Assembly: GCA_014904985.1 (NCBI GenBank)
Contig: MU128979.1
Span: forward strand, 17,419-81,418
Reading direction: 5' to 3'
Length of the DNA stretch: 64,000 nt
From: Hydnum rufescens UP504
Taxonomy: Eukaryota; Basidiomycota; Agaricomycetes; Cantharellales; Hydnaceae
A model generated the notes under the pieces. It did no database searches. It worked only from the letters and a program-made list of their open reading frames with translations, and had not been told where the DNA came from. A program made the position numbers and the translations under genes. How positions within the stretch are numbered: the stretch's first letter is position 1; each line of letters begins with the position of its first letter. Below, piece by piece: positions 23,250-33,453 of this stretch.

Positions 23250-24492
23250 AGCCAACCTGTAGGCTCCAACGTCCACTTTGCACTTGACCCACATCTCACA
23301 TTACACCATCAGACCTCTGATCCACACACCAAACCAGTTCAGTCTGCCACATCATTCTCCGACCATCTCATAGCCAAACAAAAAGCTACACAAAGTCAAA
23401 ACACAAAACAGGACATGGAAGATCAACTGAAAAGCCCTGAAACCCAGCATACTTTCAACTCACATCTACCATCATCTGCCCAGACTGGGATTCCTCTCAA
23501 ATCATTCCCTCCTGATATGACTGTATGCAACCTATTTGTGTTATGACAAGAACTTGAGATGAATTGGACTTCCAAGCAAGAGATCATGAGTCAAACTAGG
23601 TCTCCAACTGCTCAGCAACTACACAAGATATTCCACTCCTCCACAGACTCACTCACTTCAAACTCAACAAACTCTTCTCATCCATCATCCTGCCTCTCAT
23701 CCCACCTCTCTTATTCATCAAAACTCCCTCCTCATGCTCCTCATAACTTTTATCAGCAACAAATCAGTATCCCACAACCCAGCAAAAATGCAAACTCATA
23801 CCATGCATGGCCTTTGTACAGACAAGTGATCATAGATTGCAAGCACAATGCTGTGCAGCGACTAGATGAAGTCCAATGAGAGTACAAAGACAAGCATAAT
23901 GAAGATGTAAAGCAACATGCAGATCTTCTTGACCAGCTAAGTTGCATGGTCACCAATCATAACATGCAAATCAATTCTCTCACACCACCCCTTGCACTTC
24001 TCTCATCCACTCTTCATCAGTGAGATGCCGACCTCAAAACAAAATCCAAAATACTCAATAATCATGACATCAAGTTAGCCCATGATGAAGAATGTGTCAC
24101 CAACTGGTGCAATTGCCTTCTCTATCCTTCAGCATTCCATCATGTATCACAAACTGACAGACTATCCTGTATCTTATCCATGCAGCTGATATTATATGAC
24201 AACATCATAGGCTAGACATGCCTTCCACAGCCTTTGCCCCCCATCATCATATCACTCCTGCAATATCCCAGCTTGCATTTTCTCTCTGTGAGACAGATGC
24301 CTCTTTTCTGACAATCATGCCTGATGATCAAGCAGTCCTTTACTACACTAGACATGTATGCAACATCCAATACAACCTCCTAGATCATGAATGGGCTGAA
24401 TTCAAGAAGAACCCAGCTGCCCCCTATGAGCTCACAGACCTCCCATCCAATCCAGCAACCAAAGACTCTGATGTCAATTTAAACAGGTGGTA
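23250..24492 (+). pseudogene. Coiled-coil cargo protein (CC), copy 2
   Basis: Copy 2 of the gene at 7566-8378, with more of the 5' region preserved: a Ser/Thr/Gln-rich N-terminus (HFALDPHLTLHHQ, EDQLKSPETQHTFNSH) running through one TGA at 23544-23546 into TSKQEIMSQTRSPTAQQL. It then has the shared body (KNANSYHAWPLYRQV, EDVKQHADLLDQLS, ISQLAFSLCETDASF, PDDQAVLYYTRHV). At least four in-frame stops; most sit where copy 1 has CGA or a similar CpG codon. The exact N-terminus is uncertain; the frame is open from 23133. Confidence 0.55.
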
Positions 24493-24599
24493 GCCCAACA
24501 TGATGTGATTAACCTGTCCTTTTCTTCACAACATATAACTCACAAACCCTCATTCAAAGCCATACAACTCCAACATCAACTCAAATAAACAGCAAACTC

Positions 24600-24970
24600 A
24601 CATCTTGTAGTCTCACATCTCACATCTTGTACCTCATAGTCTCATCTCTCATACCTCATAGCTCATAGGTTCACATCTCATACCTTGTACCTCACCTCTC
24701 ATACCTTGGAGCTTGTAGGTCCACATCTCACATCTCGTACCTTGCCTCTTGCCTCTTGTACCTTGCATCTTATACCTCACCTCTCACCTCTCACCTCTCA
24801 TACCTTGCAGCTCATAGGTCCACATCTCACATCTCATCCCTCAGCTCTTGCCACTCATACCTTGCAGCTTGTAGGTCCACATCTTGTACCTTGCAGCCCT
24901 GCATCTTGCAATCTTGTGCCTTGCAACCTCACACTGCATAGCCTCACACCTCATAATCCTGCATTTTATA
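24600..24970 (+). repeat. Pyrimidine-rich tandem repeat, copy 2
   Basis: Degenerate units such as CTCATACCTTGCAGCTC and ACATCTCACATCTCGTACC with a loose 20-60 bp higher-order pattern. Counterpart of 8466-8690 and longer than it, at the same place after the CC gene. Confidence 0.7.
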
Positions 24971-25658
24971 GTCATCTGACCCTTTCCCCATTCCTTTCTG
25001 TCTTTTTTTTCTCTTTCTTGCTGGTCCTGTTCTTAACTATAAGCCTCATGCCTCGAATGTTCCCTCCCACATATGCTTCAAGTCCAAAATGTACCAAACA
25101 TGTCACCTATCAGCCAAGAAAAACCTTACATTTTTTTTCTTTCTTTCTTTCTTTTTCTAAAAAGTCTCTGCTCTACAGAGTCTTAAAAATTGTCTGAGAT
25201 TGCCTGAAAACTCCTACTAATTAAAACCTGATTTCCTGTCTGCCTTTAAAAATGTGTTTGGCCTTGCCCAAAGTCACTTTGAACTTATCAAAATATATAT
25301 ATATATATCAATCAAAGCCATCAACCAAAGAAGAAAAGATGTTATAGCCCATATAGCCTGCTACCAAGCCTGTAAAAAGCCACACTAAAATCAGAAACTA
25401 CAAGTCTATAAACAACAAAAACAAACCCACAACTTAACAAATTAACAATTAATACACCAAATCCAAACCTGAACCTGGAGCCCTGAAAATCCAAGTAAAT
25501 TCCTAAGTATAGACCAATCCAATCCAACTTATAAGAACATCTCCAACAAACAAAAGCCTCCTTCCTTATCCCATCTGCATGACTCTAAAAAATGTATGTC
25601 AATGAAAAATCTATGACCTACACAATGCTTACCTAAAAGGGGTAGAATGCCATCCATT

Positions 25659-26002
25659 ATGCCTACCAACATGCTTACCAATGGCATTTCTGAAACCCAT
25701 ACTGAACTCACATCCAACCTCAATGATGTGTACATCCCAGATGAAACAAGGCAGCACTTTGTACAATTCATGCAGCACATCAGGGATTGAGACAACCCAA
25801 TGCTAAATCTCAACATCAGACAAATGGGCTACTTCTGCCCAAACACAATGACTACAATCCAAACATACATGATGCACCCATATTGAGTCACTCTGAAGGC
25901 CTTGATTTCCATGTAAGGGTGCAGATAAGGCTAATTGTGTATGGAAATGTTGATAGAGAAGCAATCTACCTTCCTACATTCACCCACCATCCACCTGAAT
26001 AA
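25659..26002 (+). pseudogene. ORF-A, copy 2
   Basis: Starts at the ATG equivalent to 9268 (MPTNMLTNG) and keeps QHFVQFMQHIRD, QMGYFCPNT and VRVQIRLIVYGNVDREA. It contains a TGA after HIRD, a deletion of about 20 bp after MMHPY and the resulting frame change. Downstream flank is also similar to copy 1. Confidence 0.6.
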
Positions 26003-26365
26003 ACCCTCACCATCATCAAACCATCTCTATGAAAATCCAAATGAAAATTTTATGAACAAACACTTAGATGAATGAAAACACCATAAAAGGGAAAGGGGGA
26101 TGTGAAATTGCAAATTCAATCATGTGCCAGAAGCCAAACAACTGGATATAAAAGTCATCAAAAAACGCAGATCAAATGCCTTCACCCATAGTCCTAACCA
26201 CTCTACTTCAACCTCAAAAGCTATGAGCTCAATCAGTATGTAAAAATCACAATTGTTAAGAATGCTCATTAAGCATGCAGGAACCTAGGTGAAATTGAGA
26301 GCTCAAGCAATAATTCAAATTCAACCACCACCAAAATTCCTCTTTCATGTCAGGACTTTGCAACA

Positions 26366-26637
26366 ATGCCAGAAACTGAAATCAGCTTAAAAGTATTCGT
26401 AATGACCCACAAATCACCCTTTCTATCACTATGAGTAGGGGAATTTGGCATATTTTATCCTGATGCCAAAAATGACAATGAACATTTCTATTTCACTTGC
26501 CTGAATCAAGTCTGAATCAAAGATTTCAGTTCAGATGGTCACCTCCTCATTCAAATCACTCATTTTATCATAGTATTCAGGATGAAGAGTGCCCCCACCC
26601 ATATTTCATACACATGATCCCCATCATCATATAACTG
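26366..26637 (+). pseudogene. ORF-B, copy 2
   Basis: Aligns to ORF-B of copy 1 from MPETEISLKVFVMTH through VGEFGIFYPDA and IKDFSSDGHLLI to the C-terminus, with in-frame stops after FLSL, after LNQV and near the end. Retained similarity around VGEFG and DFSSDG marks the conserved parts of the family. Confidence 0.5.
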
Positions 26638-26868
26638 TTTATGAAATAAAACTCCACCTCCACCTGCATTCTGATGACATTGATATAAAAAGGAAACAAT
26701 AGAAAAATATGAAAACAACTGACCCTGCTGATCAATGAAGGGATCTGAGCTCATGGGAAGCCTAGGCAAAATTAAAAGTTGACACATGATTGCAGACCTA
26801 TGGATGCAAAAATGACATAAAAGCAAATTGAACAACTATCCCCAAGGCACAAATCAAAAGTGTTCACC

Positions 26869-27233
26869 ATGCCATTGGAACTTCATATGATCATTTACTG
26901 ACAGCCCAACTATTCCTATCCTGAACCATTCACCCACCTAGAATCCCATATGATCATCTGTTATTTCCCAAATCCCCAAGTTGCATTTGATGGCATTATA
27001 AAGACAAAAAGAGTCAACTGGACCATGTACAACTTTGGGGAACCATTATACAATCAACCTCATTATGTCATGACCTCAAGATTGAATTTGTCCTTCTTCT
27101 CCATGTTCCAGAGAACATATCTGTGCCTCATCAAACTTTCTCCACAAATTCTCTTGACCTCCACCCAAACAATGTTATTCAAAGTGGGTATTTGCTTAAT
27201 AGTCCAGGACTTATACAAAGAAAAACCTATTGA
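26869..27233 (+). pseudogene. ORF-C, copy 2
   Basis: Aligned with 10496-10861. It keeps YFPNPQVAFDGIIKTKRVNW and ENISVP-like sequence, but a 1-nt deletion near 27055 changes frame in the middle and a stop follows DSP-like codons early in the gene. It lies just before the element's right edge. Confidence 0.55.
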
Positions 27234-27407
27234 AAACATGCATATTAAAAGATCCATACCTGACAATAAGCAACTTCTATCACCAAAGTTGAAGTATAAA
27301 CTTGTAGGAGATCTCACTTTGGTTTGAAGGATGGAAATGGTGGTATTACACAAGGAAAGGCAATTCAGCTTCAGTTGTATAAGACAGAAGAAGATGAAAA
27401 GACATTA

Positions 27408-28356
27408 GGGGGGTTTCATGACCCTCAAATTGATCTCAAATTGTACTCAAAAGGCTCTCAAATAGTGTATCGAAATGTGATTTGAGAGTCCCACAAATTA
27501 TCAATTTGAGAGTGATTTGAAAATGGATTTGGAGCTACCCAAGCCCCAAATCCCTTTTCAAAAGTCCTCAAATCCTCTCTTGCCCAAATGTGTGCATGCC
27601 AGAGGTACTTTCTATCTCTGTTCGGCCTGACTTTTCCATTAGTCCTTTACAACCATATGCTGGCCATCCCATATTGACTCCATCTCCTGCAGTGTGTCCT
27701 TGAACATGTGCAAACTGTTTGGCAGCACTTCTGGGACCCTGAGGACATTGTGACATCATGGTCCTCATCCTCTTCAACTTCCAGTGCTTCATCTTTGGGT
27801 TCCAGCACTTCATCATTCAGTTCCAGCTCTTCATCTTCAGCTTCTGGCTCTTCAGCTTCAGCTTCCAGCTCTTCATCTTCAACTTCCAATTCATCTTCCA
27901 CTGACAACTCCAGCATGTCAATTGCATCCTTGAAAAATGGATCTCTATATGGGCACCTTTCTGACCTACAGTGGCTGCATCAGTTTCTCACAGCTCTATT
28001 GGAGACTCATGTCTTATTCTCAAATGGCCCCATCCCCAAAGTCAGTCAACTTGATTTGGTCTTAATGTGGTATTGCAAGACTGGTGACAAATGATTTCAA
28101 TGTAACCTCTGAGTCAAACCCTCTACCTTCAACTCTATCCTCTGGTTCATTGAAGGAGACCCTGTGTTCATGTCAGGTGGCAGTCCCAGTCAGTTCCCTG
28201 TTGAGCACCAGCTTGCAATTGCACTCTTTGACTTTGGCCATTTCAGAAATGTGGCATCTGTTGAGTCAGTTGCCCAGTGAGCTGGCTGCAGTGCTGGCAC
28301 AGTGGTCACATGTACCCAATGTGTCATGCAGACCATCACAGCATGCCACAACCTTG
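27408..28356 (+). mobile_element. PIF/Harbinger element, left part only
   Basis: Begins with GGGGGGTTTCATGACC directly after TTA (27405-27407), the target preference of PIF/Harbinger elements. Short A/T-rich inverted motifs (CTCAAATTGATC, ATCAATTTGAGAG) follow. The transposase gene starts about 300 bp in and stops at the LTR retrotransposon boundary at 28357. The rest of the element is not found on the other side of that insertion. Confidence 0.6.
27708..28356 (+). pseudogene. PIF/Harbinger-type transposase, N-terminal fragment
   Basis: N-terminal low-complexity serine tract (about 27755-27910; TSSASSLGSSTSS and similar, from imperfect 12-18 bp repeats). It is followed by the helical region typical of fungal Harbinger transposases: LDLVLMWYCKTGDK, then FIEGDPVFMSGG, FPVEHQLAIALFDFGHFRN, GCSAGTVVTCTQCVMQ. 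The catalytic DDE part would come after the truncation and is absent. Three stops (at 28092, 28110 and about 28278) lie where CGA or TGG codons are expected. The acidic frame on the opposite strand of the serine tract is only its shadow. Confidence 0.7.
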
Positions 28357-28965
28357 TGTAATATCACGCTATCCAACTTCGAATATACACAAGAGTTGTC
28401 ATTGGATGAGACAGAGTCGACTTGCCTGTGAACTGAAAGGGAAAGGAAATCCTGCCATTCTAAGCACTCACTTCGAATGGGGAGACTGCGTGTGAGGCTA
28501 GGCACTAGCTTCGCCTTGAGTGTGGGAGAAGTGAGGGAAAGGGATAAGGGAATGGGAGGATGAAGTGGCAGCCATTGGCCAAGGAGCGCAACAGCTGTCT
28601 AGAAGGTAGAGAGGGGGTGTTAGCAAATAGAGGCTAGGAGGATGGACTTACTGCATGAGTCGTGCTTGTATGCGACTTGTACCCCAAATCCTTCATGTAC
28701 AGTGGGCTTGTGGAGTGGCCGTAGTTGTACCTGTTCGTACATTAGTATCATAGCTGCATTGCTGAGATGCAGGGCTGGACTGATAGAGGGAAGGTCACAG
28801 TTTCATGTGTCACGTAGAAGTCCAGGCAAAAGATGATATTCTTTATGGCTAGGCCCATGGCTACAATCCTCGTGACTATGCTAATTACATCAGTGACTAG
28901 ATTAGGAAGGAGGTTAAGGGTGCTTCATGGGAGCATGTGCAATAGCATTTAATCACTATATTACA
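28357..28965 (-). repeat. Long terminal repeat (3' LTR of the element)
   Basis: 609 bp, ending on the plus strand in ATATTACA and followed by GTGCCCCCC, which on the element strand is a short G-rich tract before the LTR. It is longer than the other LTR by one 11 bp indel near 28520 (GTGTGGGAGAA). Other differences are mainly CpG transitions, for example CACGC here against TTGCG. Confidence 0.93.
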
Positions 28966-29101
28966 GTGCCCCCCAGCATAGACGCTAGTATTTGTAGTTG
29001 TGAGTTTCAGAATTGTTTGAGTCAAGATCAAGGTCATCGAGAGTGACTTCGAAGCACTCGTATGTGTTGTTCCAATGGAATTGCTTGCCCGCATAAGTAC
29101 C

Positions 29102-30391
29102 TCAGGCCCCCATGGAGGTGGGATCGACCTCAGGAGTCTGATAGGCTAGCCAGACTAAGGTGTCACAATGGTGGCCAATGAATGGAATGGGGAGGTTGAA
29201 TTGTACCGGTTCCCCATAGGACAAATGTCTCTCTAGGATAGCTAGTAGACTCTTCATGGCTTCCAGTAACTGAGAGGCTAGGGGAATGTTCATTTCTTGA
29301 AGAAGGTCGATTCTATGTTCTAGGAGACCCATAAACGCCACTGGCTGGATGAGGTAGTGCGACATGAGAGATTGGCTCGTCCTGTAGGTTCTAGGAAGGC
29401 CTTGAGGGTAGAAGAGTTCGGCAAGGTGCACTGACTTAAAGACCATCTCAGGGGGACAAGTCATGCTTCCTTGGACTTGAATTGGCTCAGGGATGAGGTA
29501 CTTTTCAAGGCGGCCTAGGTACCTCAGCTCCACTGCTTCCTTGCACTGTGCTATGGAACCTGAGCTCCAGGGGCTGCACTGGTTTTCAACATAGGGGAGC
29601 ACTCGGGCTGATGGCTCAGAAGGGTAGAATCTTGCAGCCTGCTGCTGACTTTCCAAAGCATGACGGGCTCGGTCCTGGTCTACGAATACAAGGATGAGAT
29701 GTGGTTCCTCATATAACCATTCTACCATGCCTGAGGTATAGTGGTCAACCAGTTCATCCTTGAGTTTCTCCCAGGAGCTAAGGTAAATGAAGGGGGCCAG
29801 TTCCACTGGGAACCTGGCCAACTGTGCTCCTGGGGAGTCCCATACCTCATTCGGGTCTTGTGAGGTAGGGATGGTCAGTGGTCCCACAGCTGCTGGGTCT
29901 GCTAGTGGGACTTCAGGGACTTCAGGCAGCGTGAAGTCTGCTGACATGGGGTTGTAATCCTCATAAGGGGCCAGCTCCTCCTCTGGGAACATAGGAGTGT
30001 TCTGGCGTGCTCGGACCTGTCTTTCCTCAGGCAATTCAGATCTCAACCTTCTAGCGGAGCATGGGACTGAGGGATACAGGGGGTCAGGATTGCTCAGCCA
30101 GTTTAGTAGTGCGGGCGGGGCCCCATAGGTGCATAGTAATGGGTCCACTAAGTGCGCGGACAGTTCTTCCTGTACTGCTAGCTGTGGGAAGGACTCAGGC
30201 TCGTGCCATTCGATTCCCCAATTTCTCATCCATTCGCAACACTGGGGGTAATTCTGATGGAGGAATGCTGGGAGAGGAGGGGATTGTTCCTGAGGCTCTA
30301 GCTTCATGAGCAGAAGGGTGGCTTCTCCCAGACAGGCTTGTATCTCTGCCAGTATTGTCATGTAGTTCCCGTCATTTACTTGGGTGAGCAT
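29102..30391 (-). CDS. Extra 3' ORF of the retrotransposon, unknown function
   Basis: An intact 429-codon frame in the position where some retroelements carry an env or accessory gene. Sequence features: LLMKLEPQEQSPPLPAFLHQ near the start, a Pro/Glu-rich middle (VPEVPLADPAAVGPLTIP), VELAPFIYLSSWEKLKDEL, LILVFVDQDRARHALES and a C-terminal helical part (LLEHRIDLLQEMNIPLAS). It has no signal peptide and no convincing membrane segment, so it does not look like an envelope protein. It is the only long frame in this element with no stop. It may be a separate protein or the last part of the degraded frame at 30400-31700. Unknown family. Confidence 0.55.
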   Translation of the reverse strand: MLTQVNDGNYMTILAEIQACLGEATLLLMKLEPQEQSPPLPAFLHQNYPQCCEWMRNWGIEWHEPESFPQLAVQEELSAHLVDPLLCTYGAPPALLNWLSNPDPLYPSVPCSARRLRSELPEERQVRARQNTPMFPEEELAPYEDYNPMSADFTLPEVPEVPLADPAAVGPLTIPTSQDPNEVWDSPGAQLARFPVELAPFIYLSSWEKLKDELVDHYTSGMVEWLYEEPHLILVFVDQDRARHALESQQQAARFYPSEPSARVLPYVENQCSPWSSGSIAQCKEAVELRYLGRLEKYLIPEPIQVQGSMTCPPEMVFKSVHLAELFYPQGLPRTYRTSQSLMSHYLIQPVAFMGLLEHRIDLLQEMNIPLASQLLEAMKSLLAILERHLSYGEPVQFNLPIPFIGHHCDTLVWLAYQTPEVDPTSMGA

Positions 30392-30399
30392 CGTGTGAG

Positions 30400-31700
30400 A
30401 CCTTCGAGGTAGATCTCACCTGGAGGACCTTTGGGTTTATGAAAGTAAGCAGGATGATGGATGTAGTATGGTCCCTCCACCTAGTTCCACAAGGGTGATC
30501 CTTTTTCATTATCCAAACGGTCTCCAGGGGGCCAATGAGACACTGGTGTTGTTGAATCTTGAGCTTCTGCTCGAATAGCTCTTGTATGGCTCATAGAGAG
30601 ATCACATCCTTCAAATTCCAATGGGGGTGCCAGTCCTTAATCATTCGCTTCGCTTCTTCCCATAGAGGTGAATTCTGAGTGGTGCCTCAGGGGTATAACT
30701 TGAGTGGCGGAGTCTCGTCATCTACTCCGGTGGACCACACAGGGACTCCCAGTTGTGCTAGCCCTTCTCTGATTAGTTGAGAGTGCTTGTCTCTCTTGAG
30801 AACAATGAGACCAGTGAGTCAAACCATTGTCCTAAATTGGGGAGGGTGCAGCCTCTCCTTGAAGCATAAGAGATGGAGGAGGACATGGAAAGCCATGGAG
30901 ACATATCCTGTCACATCGAGGACCTGCCTCCTAAGCTCCTGTGCGACATGGACAGCTTTCCAAGTGGGGGCTGGAGTGGTTCCCTGCTGGAGGAGGAACA
31001 TCCAGGACTGTCTGAAGTGCCAATCTGGATCATAATTAGAGGGGAGTGTAAGGTCGTAGCTCTTGGTCATACACTCAATCCCTCTGATACATTGCAACAT
31101 TGACTGCCCTGCCTTGTGGACAGCTCACAGGTAGGTATTTGAGAGGGATCTGAGGTTGGGATTGGGACCTCTGGCCTGTAGGAGATGCCGGCGGGGGTCA
31201 AAATCAAATTGCTTCATGTCGAACAGAATGAAGGCTCAGTGTAAAGGGAATGGATGATTCATAGGGAGTCGCTGCATGTGGTAAGTCCACTCAAACTTCC
31301 CGAGCCATCCCCATTCATCCAGATCCTCCCAACGGTAGCCATAAGGGTCCTTGTAGAATGGAGGAAATCCTTGAACTCGTGGGAAAGCACTGGCTAGATT
31401 CAATGTGGTTAGTGTATATACATAGAAGTATGCCGATCTCTCCAGGGAGAAGTATTCTGTGGGGCATCATTCTGGATTGTCCTCCTCATCACCATATTGA
31501 GCATAGTCCAGGTCAAGAGGATCAGCATCATTGCCAGGCATCGCATAGCACTGGCCACGGCACACTCCCTTGTGTCTTTGAGGGCCAGGATGCTGCATTG
31601 GATCGGAGTCTGAGTTGAGGGAGGTTGTAAAAACAAGGGGAACTTGATACTGGGAGGATAGGCATAGAAGCAGCTGGGAATCTCCACAGCAGCCTTGTGG
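30400..31700 (-). pseudogene. Degraded retrotransposon coding region between chromodomain and extra ORF
   Basis: Minus-strand translation gives long coding-like blocks broken by single stops: NDADPLDLDYAQYGDEEDN, SLERSAYFYVYTNHIE, FPTSSRISSILQGPLWLPLG, IECMTKSYDLTLPSNYDPDW, WKAVHVAQELRRQVLDVTG, IREGLAQLGVPVW. The stops I checked are mostly TGA that would be CGA before deamination. The block has no homologue I know. Together with the ORF ending at 29102 it makes about 800 codons of unexplained coding capacity. Confidence 0.45.
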
Positions 31701-31710
31701 ACCCCACAGG

Positions 31711-33030
31711 TTACAAGCATGTCACTCCAGGGTCTGTGGGTTCCAGCTCAAACGTGTCATGCTCTGGTCCATATCCCTTCCAACATACTAGATATTCCCT
31801 CCTCCTTGTCCATGGGTTATATCGGTGACCTACCAGCTTCTCGACTTCGTACTCCTCTTCAGTGGATAGCTCTATTAGCTCAGGGAGCTTAGCCCTTCCC
31901 TCTTCTTGTACATCCTGGTAGTACTTGGTTAGGTGTTGAATATTCATCATGGGATGCATTTCATACTTCGGGTGGAAGATGCAAGCGATAGACTATGGGA
32001 TTTATCTTCTCTGATATAGAGAAAGGTCCAATACACCTTTGGACTAATTTCCTTCCATGTCCTTGTACATCAATCAACTCCAGAGAGTGAGGGTTCACTA
32101 GAACCTCATCTCCTTCCTCAAATTCATTGTCATGCCTCTTCTTATCATAGGCTCTGGCCTGCCTGGCTTGGCTTTTACTAGAGCATCTCGTGCTCAAGAG
32201 TGATGCACTTCCAGTTCATCCACGAAGGTCGATGCAGATGCGCTATTGAGCTCGAACCGCTCAATTCCTCTGGATACTGGGTCTATCACTACAGCTTGCA
32301 TTCGAGGAGAGTATCCATGCAATAGAAAGAAGGGAGAGTATCCTGTAGATGAGTGAGGCATGGCATTGTGGGCCATTGCTAGTGTTCTGAGCCACTGGGC
32401 CCAAGAACTGCGATTCCCAGCCATGTAGGTGCGTAGGGCTACTTCTAGCGAGTTGTTCGCTTTCTCTGTCTGCCCATTGGTTTGGGGGTGATGTGAGGTG
32501 GACAGCATCAAATCTAAATCCAAGTGCTTGGCTACTGAAGCCCAGAAGGATTTGGCCCACCTAGCATCCTGATCTGCAATCATCTGGTGAGGAATGCCAT
32601 ATTTTAAAATGACAGTTTGCATGAACAACTTGGCAAATCCATCTTGCTTCAGGTGCAATGTGGTTGGGATGTACTGAACGAACTTGGTGAGTTTGTCCAT
32701 GATTACCAGGACTGCATCGTGTCCCTCCAACTTTGGGAGACCTGTGATCAGGTCTAGGGTCACTACTTTGAATGGAAGGAGGGGGATCGCATGTGGAGGT
32801 AACTTCCCTATCAGACCGTGCGTATCGGATTTGGTCTTCTGGCAGACATTGCAGGTTTTTGTGAACTCTATGACATCTGCCCACATCTTTGGCCAGTAGA
32901 ACCTAGCCACCAGCTTGTGGAACAGCCTTGAGGATCCTGCATGTGTGGACTCCCATGGTGACTCATGGGATTCCAGAAGGATTCTATGTACTTCCGGTTT
33001 CGGCATGCAGAGTCGGGCGACCCAGTCCAT
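31711..33030 (-). pseudogene. Integrase and chromodomain of the retrotransposon
   Basis: The frame 33030-32194 holds the zinc-binding end CNVCQKTKS and the catalytic core: VVTLDLITGLP (first Asp), MIADQDARW (second Asp), HHPQTNGQTEKANNSLE (Glu). It continues through a frame change to GDEVLVNPHSLELID and GPFSISEKINPIVYRL, the GPF/Y module. A second frame change leads to a chromodomain at 31959-31711 (EYEVEKLVGHRYN, REYLVCWKGYGPEHDTFE), with the aromatic residues that read methylated histone tails. Known function of such chromodomains is to steer integration into heterochromatin. Confidence 0.88.
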
Positions 33031-33453
33031 GTTGTGAAATATCAGGAGGCCTTCGTCCGATTTATAGAATCATTGAGCTGCTGAGAGCTCTGATTCATCA
33101 GCGATGGCCTCTTCCCAAGGCTGTTTGAAGCTGGGGTTGCTTTGGTATCCTTTGATGAAGGCTTCTATTCAGGAGGGATTCACTGAGATGTTGAGCGTCT
33201 GTGGCATTCGCTCCTGGCTGGGTGGGTTTTCTGTCCTGTTTCTCTGTGGTATGGCTTCTGTTGTTTTTCCCACTGCTGTTGGGGTGGTCCCCGCTGTCTG
33301 CTTCTTCATCTGTGCTTGTGTTGATAGGAATGTGGCTTGCTCTGCAGGCTTTCTCTCAACTGCATCTTCCCAGGCAAATATTGGTTGGGCTGGGAGCTGG
33401 CTGGGCAAGAGAGGGGATTTATCTTCTACAGGTGATTGATGTGGTGGTATCTG

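Larger units (their letters stand above)
12655..27407 (+). mobile_element. Composite TET/JBP-KDZ element, copy 2 (CpG-depleted, decayed)
   Basis: Second copy of the unit at 951-11035, same orientation and gene order, about 14.8 kb. Nearly all differences I checked by eye are C-to-T or G-to-A at former CpG sites, and all genes carry stops or frameshifts. It has an E-family insertion inside the KDZ gene (14564-15419), a much shorter minisatellite, and about 4.7 kb of additional reverse-strand gene sequence at 18800-23250. Its right edge is met by the TTA preceding a PIF/Harbinger terminus at 27408. Confidence 0.7.

Noticed and set aside
27568..27916. Acidic minus-strand ORFs (Glu-rich) opposite the serine tract
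   Set aside because: Antisense reading of serine codons gives Glu/Asp/Ala runs; the transposase strand has the recognisable domain.
29102..30391. Envelope gene of a retrovirus-like element
   Set aside because: Position fits, but there is no signal peptide, no transmembrane segment and no cysteine pattern of a surface glycoprotein.
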